A stretch of 13,751 nucleotides of DNA from CAZHOV01 sp964534315. Its GTDB lineage: Bacteria; Bacteroidota; Bacteroidia; Chitinophagales; Saprospiraceae. Every line of letters starts with the position of its first letter. Positions within the stretch are counted from its first letter, which is position 1. A program made the position numbers and the translations under genes. Below are positions 7,373-13,751 of this stretch, in pieces. Below the pieces are notes generated by a model, which was not told the origin of the DNA, searched no databases, and worked only from the letters and a program-made list of their open reading frames with translations. Where the stretch lies: assembly GCA_964534315.1 (NCBI GenBank), contig CAZHOV010000152.1, positions 1 to 13,751 on the forward strand, in the 5' to 3' direction.

Positions 7373-7393
7373 GATTTTTTTTACAAAAAAATC
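7373..7393. repeat. AT-rich perfect inverted repeat in divergent intergenic region
   Basis: The arms GATTTTTTT (7373-7381) and AAAAAAATC (7385-7393) are perfect complements separated by TAC. The repeat lies 12 nt upstream of the candidate -33 box of the giant gene and about 80 nt from the GTG of the opposite gene. It may be a protein-binding or DNA-bending site for either promoter, or only an A/T tract pairing by chance. Confidence 0.45.
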
Positions 7394-7404
7394 CTAAAAA
7401 AGTT

Positions 7405-7436
7405 TTTGTTTTAAGCATGAAATTAATTCATTTTTG
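7405..7436 (+). promoter_or_regulatory. Candidate Bacteroidota-type promoter for the giant gene
   Basis: TTTG at 7405-7408 is followed after 20 nt by CATTTTTG at 7429-7436. This matches the Bacteroidota sigma-factor consensus TTTG - 17 to 23 nt - TAnnTTTG with one mismatch (C for the first T). Transcription would begin near 7443 and leave a leader of about 30 nt before ATG 7475. A GGAG at 7454-7457 is too far from the ATG to act as a Shine-Dalgarno site. Confidence 0.6.
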
Positions 7437-7474
7437 TATTATCAGATTTTTCAGGAGCCAAAACCGATTCAACT

Positions 7475-10400
7475 ATGAAAAACCGCCAAATTATTAATCT
7501 CATGAATAACTGCTCTACACTTTTACGGATTTTCGTCCTTTTTGTTTTGCCGATTTACACTGCCGTTAATGCACAGTGCTACACAGAACTAGATTTTGAT
7601 AATCAAGACGATATCCCTTCTGAATGTGGGGTTGACTGGGAAGAGACCGGCGTAGTGCTGTCATTTGATCCAACCACCACTGATGATTGTTTTGCCAGTA
7701 ACAGTTGCAATTTCGGATCAGGCACCCTGCCTAATGACCCCGATGAAAACATACTGAATCTGGAAGGCGCCAGACTCTACATCGACCTGACATCCTTTGA
7801 TAATGAACTCCAGGAATTAAAAGTCTACCATTATAACTATTGCAACATTAATATTGAGTGTACTAAGGCGTATTTGATTGAAAATAACGAGGTGGTAGAC
7901 CTTCAAGTAACAAGTTATGATCCCGAATTGCAGTACTTTATGTTTGACCTCACCAACTTCGATGATCCAAGCACATTGATTATCTCTTCTCCTTGTGCTT
8001 GGATCACTACTGTAAAAGGGTTTTATAATTGCAGTGACCCTGGCAATGCCGACAATTGCCTCGGTTTGGATGACCTGGAAATCGGAGATGTCTACGGGGA
8101 CGACTCCGGCTATGCTCCAGGAGATAGTTTTTACGAAGAAGATAATATCCATTTCACACCGGAAGAATTTCAATACGCTAACGGTAATACCGGCTTTAAA
8201 AACTTAGAAATATGGGAAGGTAATCTTCTACCTACTTCTCCAGACAAAGCATTTTGGATGGGGAATATCTCAACCCAACTAGATTTTTCAGCGCTACCCG
8301 ATCCGGTCACAGAAGTGACTTTTGAGTTTTGGTTTGGCGGGGGCGAATTGAACCTGGGCGCCAACGGGGATATCGTCAACTTCGATCAGATTTTCTTCAA
8401 CCTTCCCTACGAAATTAGCCCGGGCATATTCCTGGATATCGAATTTGAGCCGGTTAATTCGGCTAAAGGCACAGTCATTATTTCGGGAGATAACTTAGAA
8501 TCGATTCTTATTGGCGGGCAAGAATTACTGGTCGGAAACTTCTGCTACGCTACCGATCCAGTCTTCGAACCCATAACCGACTGCCTTGATTTTGAAGAAA
8601 TAGATGACGGTACCAACTTCTCTAGCAACCAGGGTTACCAACCGGGAGATACCTTATTTGAACTGGAGGACGTCATGTTTGTCTCCACCCAAAATAGCAC
8701 GAATCCACCCAACGAAGTTTGGATTACCTCCACTATGGGACCACCATTCATGAGTGCTAATGAAAATTATGTCTATCTAAGCGGCTCCCTGGGAGTTGAT
8801 TTCAACGGATACCCAGATAAAATCAAAGAAATTGCTTTTGACTACAAACTACTACCTGCTACTCCAAACTCCTTTGTATTATTAAATATTAACGACACCA
8901 CCCAGATCAATCTAAATGCCATTACTTCAGATACGACCATCCATGTTGGTAATTTATCTATCGATATTGAAATTTTTTTATCTGCTAATTCTGCTGGTAT
9001 CGAAGGCCATGTCAAGATCACCGGAAACTGTTTTCAACACCTGAATTTTTCTACCAGTAGTCCCAACTACTTAATACTCATTGATAATCTTTGCTTTAGC
9101 GCCTACAGTACGGATTGCCTAACCCTGGACGACCTGGAAATCAATCAGCAATTCGGCGCTGCCTCCGGACTTGATCCGGGAGATCAATTTTATGAAGAAA
9201 ATGGCATCAAGTTTTTGGTTGAAGAATTTTTACTGGATAATAATACTACCCTTTTCGAAAATGTAATCGTAGAAGATGGTGCAGATTTTCTGGACCCCGG
9301 TACTAAATATCTACGTCCTTCCAACATCAATATGGTTCTTGACTTCACCAATCTTGGAGAGGAAGTTACTCAGGTAACCTTTGACTGGGCGGAATTAAGT
9401 TCGTTTTATAATATTGCTGTCAACGGAGAACCCATTCTGGTGCACGATGCTACCATTTTAGATTTGCCGACGGATATCGCACCAGGCGTTACGCTGGAGG
9501 TAATCCTTGATGATACCGATCCTATTCCAATTATTGGGTCAGCTATTTTAACCGGGAATATTGAAACCCTCTTAATTGGCTCCCAGGAATCCGCTTTTGG
9601 CAACTTCTGTTATGAAATACTTACATCCCCCCCCTGCGAAATCGGAGAGGTTATCGTTGAAGCCCACCCATGTACGCCCAACGGTATCTTTTTTGTGGAT
9701 CTGGACTTCGACTATGAAAACACCTCCGACTCATTTACTGTTGTCGGAAATGGTACCGACTACGGCACCTTTAGCTACGATGATCTTTATCTAACCCTGG
9801 GGCCTCTCGATGGTGACGGATCAACAGTATATGAGTTTATTGTAAAAGATCAGGACAATCCCGATTGCTCCAACTTTGCAGAAATTGGTCCTATCAATTG
9901 CAATAGCGCAAGTTGCGGATTTGAAGACTTCGAAATCTACAATATTGAATGCGAAGTCGATGATGACGGCAATGCACTCTATTATTTCAAACTCAACTTT
10001 GAGCCTGTTAATACCGATGACCTGGGTTTTGACCTGTTCATCGACGGAGAATTCTTTGCCTTTTACGAATACGACGACCTCCCCGTTTGGGTCGAAGGCG
10101 TAGAATCAGATGATCTGGTCATCGAAGTGAAAATATGTGACAACGACAACCCGGATTGCTGCTCTGACGCGATTTTCTGGCAATTACCCAGTTGTGACGA
10201 TGATGACTGTGAGCTGGATGACCTGGAAGTGTATATCGGCGATTGCAATAACGCAGGCCAATTCGAGATCAAGATCGATTTTGAATATGAAAATGTAAGC
10301 GATTCTTTTATTGTCTTTGGCAATGGCATGATCTACGACACCTATGCCTATGATGACCTACCCGTTTTTGTCGGCCCTTTTGACGGTGATGATCAAACGG

Positions 10401-13400
10401 TTTATGAAGTAATTATTAAAGACCAAGATAACCCAGATTGCCAAATCTCTGAGGAATTTGGGCCGGTAGATTGTGATAACGGAGTTTGTGGGTTTGAAGA
10501 CTTCGAAATCTACAATATTGAATGCGAAGTCGATGATGACGGCAATGCACTCTATTATTTCAAACTCAACTTTGAGCCTGTTAATACCGATGACCTGGGT
10601 TTTGACCTGTTCATCGACGGAGAATTTTTTGCCTTTTACGAATACGACGACCTGCCCGTTTGGGGCGAAGGCGTAGAATCGGATGATCTGGTCATCGAAG
10701 TAAAAATATGTGACAACGACAATCCTAATTGCTGCTCTGATGTTATTAACTGGCAATTACCCATTTGTGACGACGATGACGAGTGTGCTATTTCTGATTT
10801 TGAAGCAGAAACCTTCTGCGATGGAGACGTTCCTTACGTAACCTTTTCCTTTGAATCGGAAAATACCAGTGATAGTTTTGTTGTCATTTCCTGCAATACC
10901 ATTACCACGCTTCCCTTTGGTCAGAATAGCTATACCATTGAGCTAACAGGGCTTGACTTAAGCTGTGCAGTCGGAGGCTTTATTCCGTTCGGTATTTATG
11001 ATCAACAACAAATGACGGATTGCTTTGATCTTACCTTTATTGAGGTACCGGATTGCGATTCGGATGTCTGCTCCATCTCTAACCTGGAAGTTACTCCGCT
11101 TGACTGTATTGATGGCGAATTTGAAGTAGAATTAGATTTCGATTTTGAAAATACTAGTGGCAACTTCGCGGTAATTGGTAATGGTACCTTTTACGGGATT
11201 TTCTCCTATGATGACCTTCCTGTAACCGTAGGTACTTTTGAAGGAGATGATCAGACCATCTATGAGCTAGGCGTATACGACGTAGCCAACACGGATTGTG
11301 CGGCCTGGACAGAATTTGGACCGGTAGCCTGCGAGGAATGCCTGCTTTCTGAATTGGAATACGATATTACCTGCGAAAATGACACGGCCTTTATCGAATT
11401 TTCTTTTGAATATGAAGGTACCAGTGACTCCTTCCTTGTAATCTCCTGTTTCCCGTTAGGCACTTTTGCATACGGCCAGGGAAGCTATACCGTTCCGGTT
11501 TCTCCGGAATTGATTGACTGTGTTGGAGATTTGATTATTCCGTTCACCATTTATGATCAAACGAACAATAATTCTTGTTTCTTAGCTGAATTTATAGAAG
11601 TGCCTGACTGTTCTGCTTGCTCCATTCACGATTTGGTTGTAGAACCATATGATTGTGAGGATGGGGAGTTCTATGCAGACCTCGATTTTGAGCATTACAA
11701 TACTGGTAACTTTGGCTTCCTGGTATTTGTAAATGACGAAGTTTTTGGTCCTTTTGAATACGATGAATTACCTATTCCACTTGGGCCATTCCCTGCCGAC
11801 GGCACAGATTATGATTTCCTTGTCTTGGACCTCGAAGATCCATTTTGCTTTGGCTATTTTGAATTGGGTGAAGTTGAATGTGATGACGACCTATGCGGTT
11901 TAGACGATCTGGAAGTTATTGGTGAGTGTATCAATCAGGGAGTATTCAATTTATGGATTGATATTGAAGTTGACAATGCACCAAACAGCCTTTTTGATTT
12001 ATATCTTAATGACGAATATTATGGGTTTTACGCCTTTTCCGACTTACCTATAACTATTGATGAGTATGTTACCAATGAGGAGGAGTTAATCATCGTGGCT
12101 TGTGTCAATGATTATCCCGATTGCTGTTTGGAGGTGGAAATCGACCTTGATGGTTGTCTGATCGTTAACTGTTTTGAGTTCGACGATCTGGATCTTGCCA
12201 CTACTTACGACAATGTAAACAGTCAGCCCGGCGATCTCTTATTTGACGACAACGATGTGACCGTCAAAATCGCCGATCCCCTTATCGGACAATGGAACTC
12301 ATTGACTTATGATTATTATAGCCCCTTCCAAAACGACGACAGCCCAGGCTTCCTGATCTCAGGCGGATTAACCTTTGACTTTTCCGAATTACCTAATCCA
12401 CCAACGTCCTTTACTTTTGACGGATTGGGGCCCGTTTGGATCAAAGTAGATGATCATCCATTGCTCGATTTGCTACCCATCAGTCCGGTTCAAGATACCG
12501 TAATCGAGATTAGTGCAGATTTACTACTGGAAATTTCAGCGTATGCTACCGGAAACGATGAATATCAGTATGAATTAATTGGGGAAGCAAGCAGTATTAC
12601 CGTAGGTAGCCAGGATGGATACCTGGTAGATTTCTGTTTTGAAATAGACTACGACGTGTGGCCGGGGGACGGAAATTTTGATAACATTGCCAACCATTAC
12701 GACTTGCTAAGTATCGGAATTGGTTATGGTACTGAAGGGCCGCAGCGGGATGTGGTTGATACAGACTGGGAGCCGCTACCCGCCCTCAACTGGGGTCAAT
12801 CATTTGCTAACGGAACCAACTATAAACACGCGGATTGCAACGGAGACGGACTGATATGGAAGGATGATATTTTGGCGATCGAACAGAACTACAATGCCAC
12901 ACATGGGCCCGTGCCCACCTATGACACCCAATTTGGAGGTCCCAATGATCCGCCATTATTCATGGATATTCCCGATCCGGGAGAAGTGGAATTGGGAGAA
13001 TCCTTTTCTATCCCCATTTACCTGGGGACCAATAGCAATCCTGTTGATGAAATATACGGCATTGCCTTTTCAGTCGAGGTGAGTTCAAATTTTGTCTCCG
13101 AAGGACAAATTAACATAGAACCCGGATTTTTAGGAGACCTGGACGATCTGATTTACCTGACTCAAAAAACAGATCAAGGTTTTGATGTAGCCATCTCCAG
13201 AATTGACCAGGCAAACATCCAGGGTTCTGGCATGATCGCCTATTTCTCCGGAATAATTGACGACCTGGCGGGATTACAGCAGGATGACATTATCATCCAT
13301 TCTATTCGGGCCATCAATAATGAAGAGGAAGAAGTACCGATTTACGCTACTACCGGAATCTTGAGTTACGAAACGAATGATCAAAAGTCGCTGGATGTCT

Positions 13401-13624
13401 TCCCGAATCCAACAGATGGCTACATGACTATTATTAATGATAGTCCGGAACCAGTAAAAGAAATAATGATCTTCAATTCTCTGGGAGAAATGATGATCCG
13501 CATCGATCAACCCGATGATATTTTGCGAGTAGATGCTACTAATTGGGGAGCAGGCATGTATTGGATTAAAGCCCGGTATTCCTCAGAGATTATCAGTAAA
13601 AAGATAAAAGTTACAACACCGTAA
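7475..13624 (+). CDS. Giant modular T9SS-exported protein with dockerin-like and cohesin-like domains
   Basis: This 2049-residue protein is predicted to be secreted. A signal peptide (about 1-33, hydrophobic FVLFVLPIYTAVNA, cleavage before QC) sends it through Sec, and a C-terminal type A sorting domain (about 1972-2047, FPNPTDG then GAGMYWIKA and KKIKV) sends it through T9SS to the surface or medium. Between them lie a unique Cys-rich N-terminal region (35-187), three type A modules (C195-C357, C370-C540, C548-C712), nine type B modules (C721-C1561), a fourth A module (C1566-C1721), a two-loop dockerin-like segment (about 1729-1810) and a cohesin-like domain (about 1825-1965). The sequence is very rich in Asp/Glu with paired cysteines, suggesting Ca2+-dependent, disulfide-stabilised beta-sandwich domains. 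No catalytic domain is recognisable, so an adhesin, matrix or scaffold role is inferred. ATG 7475 is preferred; ATG 7502 (residue 10) would also leave a signal peptide. It appears monocistronic, with its own promoter and terminator. Confidence 0.95.
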   Translation: MKNRQIINLMNNCSTLLRIFVLFVLPIYTAVNAQCYTELDFDNQDDIPSECGVDWEETGVVLSFDPTTTDDCFASNSCNFGSGTLPNDPDENILNLEGARLYIDLTSFDNELQELKVYHYNYCNINIECTKAYLIENNEVVDLQVTSYDPELQYFMFDLTNFDDPSTLIISSPCAWITTVKGFYNCSDPGNADNCLGLDDLEIGDVYGDDSGYAPGDSFYEEDNIHFTPEEFQYANGNTGFKNLEIWEGNLLPTSPDKAFWMGNISTQLDFSALPDPVTEVTFEFWFGGGELNLGANGDIVNFDQIFFNLPYEISPGIFLDIEFEPVNSAKGTVIISGDNLESILIGGQELLVGNFCYATDPVFEPITDCLDFEEIDDGTNFSSNQGYQPGDTLFELEDVMFVSTQNSTNPPNEVWITSTMGPPFMSANENYVYLSGSLGVDFNGYPDKIKEIAFDYKLLPATPNSFVLLNINDTTQINLNAITSDTTIHVGNLSIDIEIFLSANSAGIEGHVKITGNCFQHLNFSTSSPNYLILIDNLCFSAYSTDCLTLDDLEINQQFGAASGLDPGDQFYEENGIKFLVEEFLLDNNTTLFENVIVEDGADFLDPGTKYLRPSNINMVLDFTNLGEEVTQVTFDWAELSSFYNIAVNGEPILVHDATILDLPTDIAPGVTLEVILDDTDPIPIIGSAILTGNIETLLIGSQESAFGNFCYEILTSPPCEIGEVIVEAHPCTPNGIFFVDLDFDYENTSDSFTVVGNGTDYGTFSYDDLYLTLGPLDGDGSTVYEFIVKDQDNPDCSNFAEIGPINCNSASCGFEDFEIYNIECEVDDDGNALYYFKLNFEPVNTDDLGFDLFIDGEFFAFYEYDDLPVWVEGVESDDLVIEVKICDNDNPDCCSDAIFWQLPSCDDDDCELDDLEVYIGDCNNAGQFEIKIDFEYENVSDSFIVFGNGMIYDTYAYDDLPVFVGPFDGDDQTVYEVIIKDQDNPDCQISEEFGPVDCDNGVCGFEDFEIYNIECEVDDDGNALYYFKLNFEPVNTDDLGFDLFIDGEFFAFYEYDDLPVWGEGVESDDLVIEVKICDNDNPNCCSDVINWQLPICDDDDECAISDFEAETFCDGDVPYVTFSFESENTSDSFVVISCNTITTLPFGQNSYTIELTGLDLSCAVGGFIPFGIYDQQQMTDCFDLTFIEVPDCDSDVCSISNLEVTPLDCIDGEFEVELDFDFENTSGNFAVIGNGTFYGIFSYDDLPVTVGTFEGDDQTIYELGVYDVANTDCAAWTEFGPVACEECLLSELEYDITCENDTAFIEFSFEYEGTSDSFLVISCFPLGTFAYGQGSYTVPVSPELIDCVGDLIIPFTIYDQTNNNSCFLAEFIEVPDCSACSIHDLVVEPYDCEDGEFYADLDFEHYNTGNFGFLVFVNDEVFGPFEYDELPIPLGPFPADGTDYDFLVLDLEDPFCFGYFELGEVECDDDLCGLDDLEVIGECINQGVFNLWIDIEVDNAPNSLFDLYLNDEYYGFYAFSDLPITIDEYVTNEEELIIVACVNDYPDCCLEVEIDLDGCLIVNCFEFDDLDLATTYDNVNSQPGDLLFDDNDVTVKIADPLIGQWNSLTYDYYSPFQNDDSPGFLISGGLTFDFSELPNPPTSFTFDGLGPVWIKVDDHPLLDLLPISPVQDTVIEISADLLLEISAYATGNDEYQYELIGEASSITVGSQDGYLVDFCFEIDYDVWPGDGNFDNIANHYDLLSIGIGYGTEGPQRDVVDTDWEPLPALNWGQSFANGTNYKHADCNGDGLIWKDDILAIEQNYNATHGPVPTYDTQFGGPNDPPLFMDIPDPGEVELGESFSIPIYLGTNSNPVDEIYGIAFSVEVSSNFVSEGQINIEPGFLGDLDDLIYLTQKTDQGFDVAISRIDQANIQGSGMIAYFSGIIDDLAGLQQDDIIIHSIRAINNEEEEVPIYATTGILSYETNDQKSLDVFPNPTDGYMTIINDSPEPVKEIMIFNSLGEMMIRIDQPDDILRVDATNWGAGMYWIKARYSSEIISKKIKVTTP
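8057..9610 (+). repeat. Type A modules 1-3 of the giant protein
   Basis: Three cysteine-bounded modules of 163, 171 and 165 residues lie at 8057-8545, 8582-9094 and 9116-9610; a fourth is at 12170-12637. Shared features are an opening CL-x-DDLE-like strand, a PGD-x-x-(F/L)-(Y/F)-E motif about 20 residues in, a central (L/V)DF segment followed by VTFxF-like strands, and a closing IGxQE...NFCY-type strand. They look like beta-sandwich or jelly-roll domains. Identity between copies is low, so the duplication is old. I recall similar modules in other Saprospiria secreted proteins, but no function is established to my knowledge. Confidence 0.75.
9627..9634 (+). repeat. Homopolymeric C8 tract inside the coding sequence
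   Basis: Eight consecutive C residues encode part of Ser718 and Pro719-Pro720, exactly in the linker between type A module 3 and type B module 1. A change of one base would shift frame and remove the B modules, dockerin, cohesin and sorting domain. Confidence 0.9.
9920..10195 (+). repeat. Near-identical intragenic duplication, copy 1 (module B2)
   Basis: Copy 2 is at 10493-10768, an offset of exactly 573 bp (191 codons). The first 134 nt (9920-10053 against 10493-10626) are identical. By hand count there are about 14 differences over 276 nt, causing five amino-acid changes between modules B2 and B4. Other modules are far more diverged, so this is a recent duplication or a gene-conversion event. 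Confidence 0.9.
10493..10768 (+). repeat. Near-identical intragenic duplication, copy 2 (module B4)
   Basis: This is the partner of the 9920-10195 segment. Differences cluster in the last third (the 3' end of the module), while the first half is perfect, so one conversion boundary probably lies after 10626 and the other near the module start, where the flanking sequence stops matching abruptly at 10493. Confidence 0.9.
12170..12637 (+). repeat. Type A module 4 of the giant protein
   Basis: Residues C1566-C1721 repeat the A pattern: CFEFDDLDL, QPGDLLFDD, LTFDFSELPNPPTSFTFD, then VGSQDGYLVDFCFE. It lies after the nine B modules, so the B array is embedded between A modules and is not simply appended to them. 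Confidence 0.75.
12659..12904 (+). other. Dockerin-like segment with two EF-hand-type loops
   Basis: Loop 1 has D1732, N1734, D1736, N1740 and D1743 (positions 1, 3, 5, 9 and 12 of a dockerin calcium loop), followed by a DLLSIGIGYG helix. Loop 2 has D1787, N1789, D1791 and D1798, with W1795 at position 9, followed by a helix. The loops are separated by about 44 residues, longer than in a classical type I dockerin, which is why I call it dockerin-like. Confidence 0.7.
12947..13369 (+). other. Cohesin-like beta-sandwich domain
   Basis: Residues 1825-1965 have the cohesin-type pattern: an opening VELGESFSIPIYLG strand pair, a GIAFSVEV strand, GFDVAISRI and a GSGMIAYFSGII strand, ending before the sorting domain. 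The assignment rests on strand pattern and on its position after a dockerin-like segment. A generic Ig-like domain cannot be excluded. Confidence 0.55.
13388..13621 (+). other. T9SS type A C-terminal sorting domain
   Basis: Residues 1972-2049 carry SLDVFPNPTDG, a KEIMIFNSLGE strand pair, WGAGMYWIKA and the terminal KKIKVTTP. These are the hallmark positions of the family that is cleaved and anchored by the type IX secretion machinery. Confidence 0.93.
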
Positions 13625-13637
13625 TATTAAACGAGGG

Positions 13638-13669
13638 TGGCTCATAAAACTTTTGGGTGTTATGAGCCA
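13638..13669 (+). terminator. Hairpin terminator after the giant gene
   Basis: The arms TGGCTCATAA (13638-13647) and TTATGAGCCA (13660-13669) pair perfectly over 10 bp, with a 12-nt loop that allows two further pairs past one mismatch. The stem begins 14 nt after the stop codon. It is followed by a T-rich but interrupted tract (CTTTCTTCTTT), so termination is likely but not textbook. Confidence 0.65.
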
Positions 13670-13702
13670 TCAAACTTTCTTCTTTAAGAGGTCTTATTTT
13701 TT

Positions 13703-13751
13703 AATCCCAAAGGGATTGAATATGTATAGCCCCCAATGATAATTGGGGGTA
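13703..13751. repeat. Two-hairpin REP-like element, cut by window end
   Basis: Hairpin 1 has arms AATCCC (13703-13708) and GGGATT (13712-13717) around AAA. After a spacer GAATATGTATAG (13718-13729), hairpin 2 has arms CCCCCAAT (13730-13737) and ATTGGGGG (13742-13749) around GATA. Two GC-clamped hairpins at fixed spacing are typical of dispersed REP-like elements. Similar GGGATT-GAATATGTATAG arrangements are familiar to me from Bacteroidota genomes, but this was not searched. No transposase is in the window. Confidence 0.65.

Larger units (their letters stand above)
9635..12157 (+). repeat. Nine tandem cysteine-bounded type B modules
   Basis: Modules start and end with Cys: 721-809, 814-907, 912-1000, 1005-1098, 1104-1194, 1199-1286, 1289-1379, 1382-1469 and 1474-1561. 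Lengths are 89, 94, 89, 94, 91, 88, 91, 88 and 88 residues, with linkers of 2-5 residues that are often acidic (DDDD, DDDDE). The recurring core is C-x-x-x-(D/E)-L/F-E-V, a second Cys 7-14 residues later, (F/Y)E(N/Y)TSDSF-like strands, YDDLPV, then DNPDC and a closing PxxC. An Ig-like beta-sandwich with an internal disulfide is likely. The modules fall into three sub-types: b (1, 3, 6 and, more loosely, 8), a (2, 4, 9) and c (5, 7). Confidence 0.9.

Noticed and set aside
10358..10756. 132-codon minus-strand open frame in the giant gene
   Set aside because: It is created by the skewed Asp-rich codon pattern and the module duplication on the opposite strand; a similar frame occurs at the other repeat copy.

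Overview
The window looks like a chromosomal segment of a marine-type Bacteroidota, most probably a member of the Saprospiria (Lewinella / Haliscomenobacter / Phaeodactylibacter relatives). Three things support this: a 2049-residue secreted protein ending in a type A C-terminal sorting domain of the type IX secretion system (T9SS), a candidate promoter of the Bacteroidota TTTG / TAnnTTTG type, and the absence of clear Shine-Dalgarno sites. The lineage assignment is inference from gene content and style; no 16S or marker phylogeny is possible here.

Layout. Five genes are supported. (1) 110-3556, minus: pyruvate carboxylase, complete and ordinary. (2) 3557-3945: a 389-nt gene-free gap filled almost entirely with short-period repeats. 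(3) 3946-5154, plus: a Cys/Met-metabolism PLP-dependent lyase/synthase. (4) 5151-5642, minus: a YfcE/MJ0936-type metallophosphoesterase that overlaps gene 3 tail-to-tail by the four bases TTAA. (5) 5643-5821: a short gap with a REP-like hairpin and a heptamer array. (6) 5822-7294, minus: a 490-residue helical protein of unknown function with a GTG start. (7) 7295-7474: a divergent intergenic region with a candidate promoter. (8) 7475-13624, plus: the giant T9SS-exported modular protein, followed by a hairpin terminator and a second REP-like element cut by the window end.

How the genes relate. The first four genes show no common pathway: anaplerosis, sulfur amino-acid metabolism, a small phosphoesterase and an unknown. 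The giant gene is an independent, probably monocistronic unit. Its layout is signal peptide, a unique N-terminal region, three type A modules of about 165 residues, nine cysteine-bounded type B modules of 88-94 residues, a fourth type A module, a two-loop dockerin-like segment, a cohesin-like domain and a T9SS sorting domain.

The most distinctive things here are (a) three 7-bp tandem-repeat arrays that sit on or beside gene ends, one supplying the start codon region of the PLP enzyme and one running through the stop codon of the unknown gene, and (b) the internally duplicated, Asp-rich modular surface protein, which carries both a dockerin-like and a cohesin-like domain and has a C8 tract exactly between its two module types.
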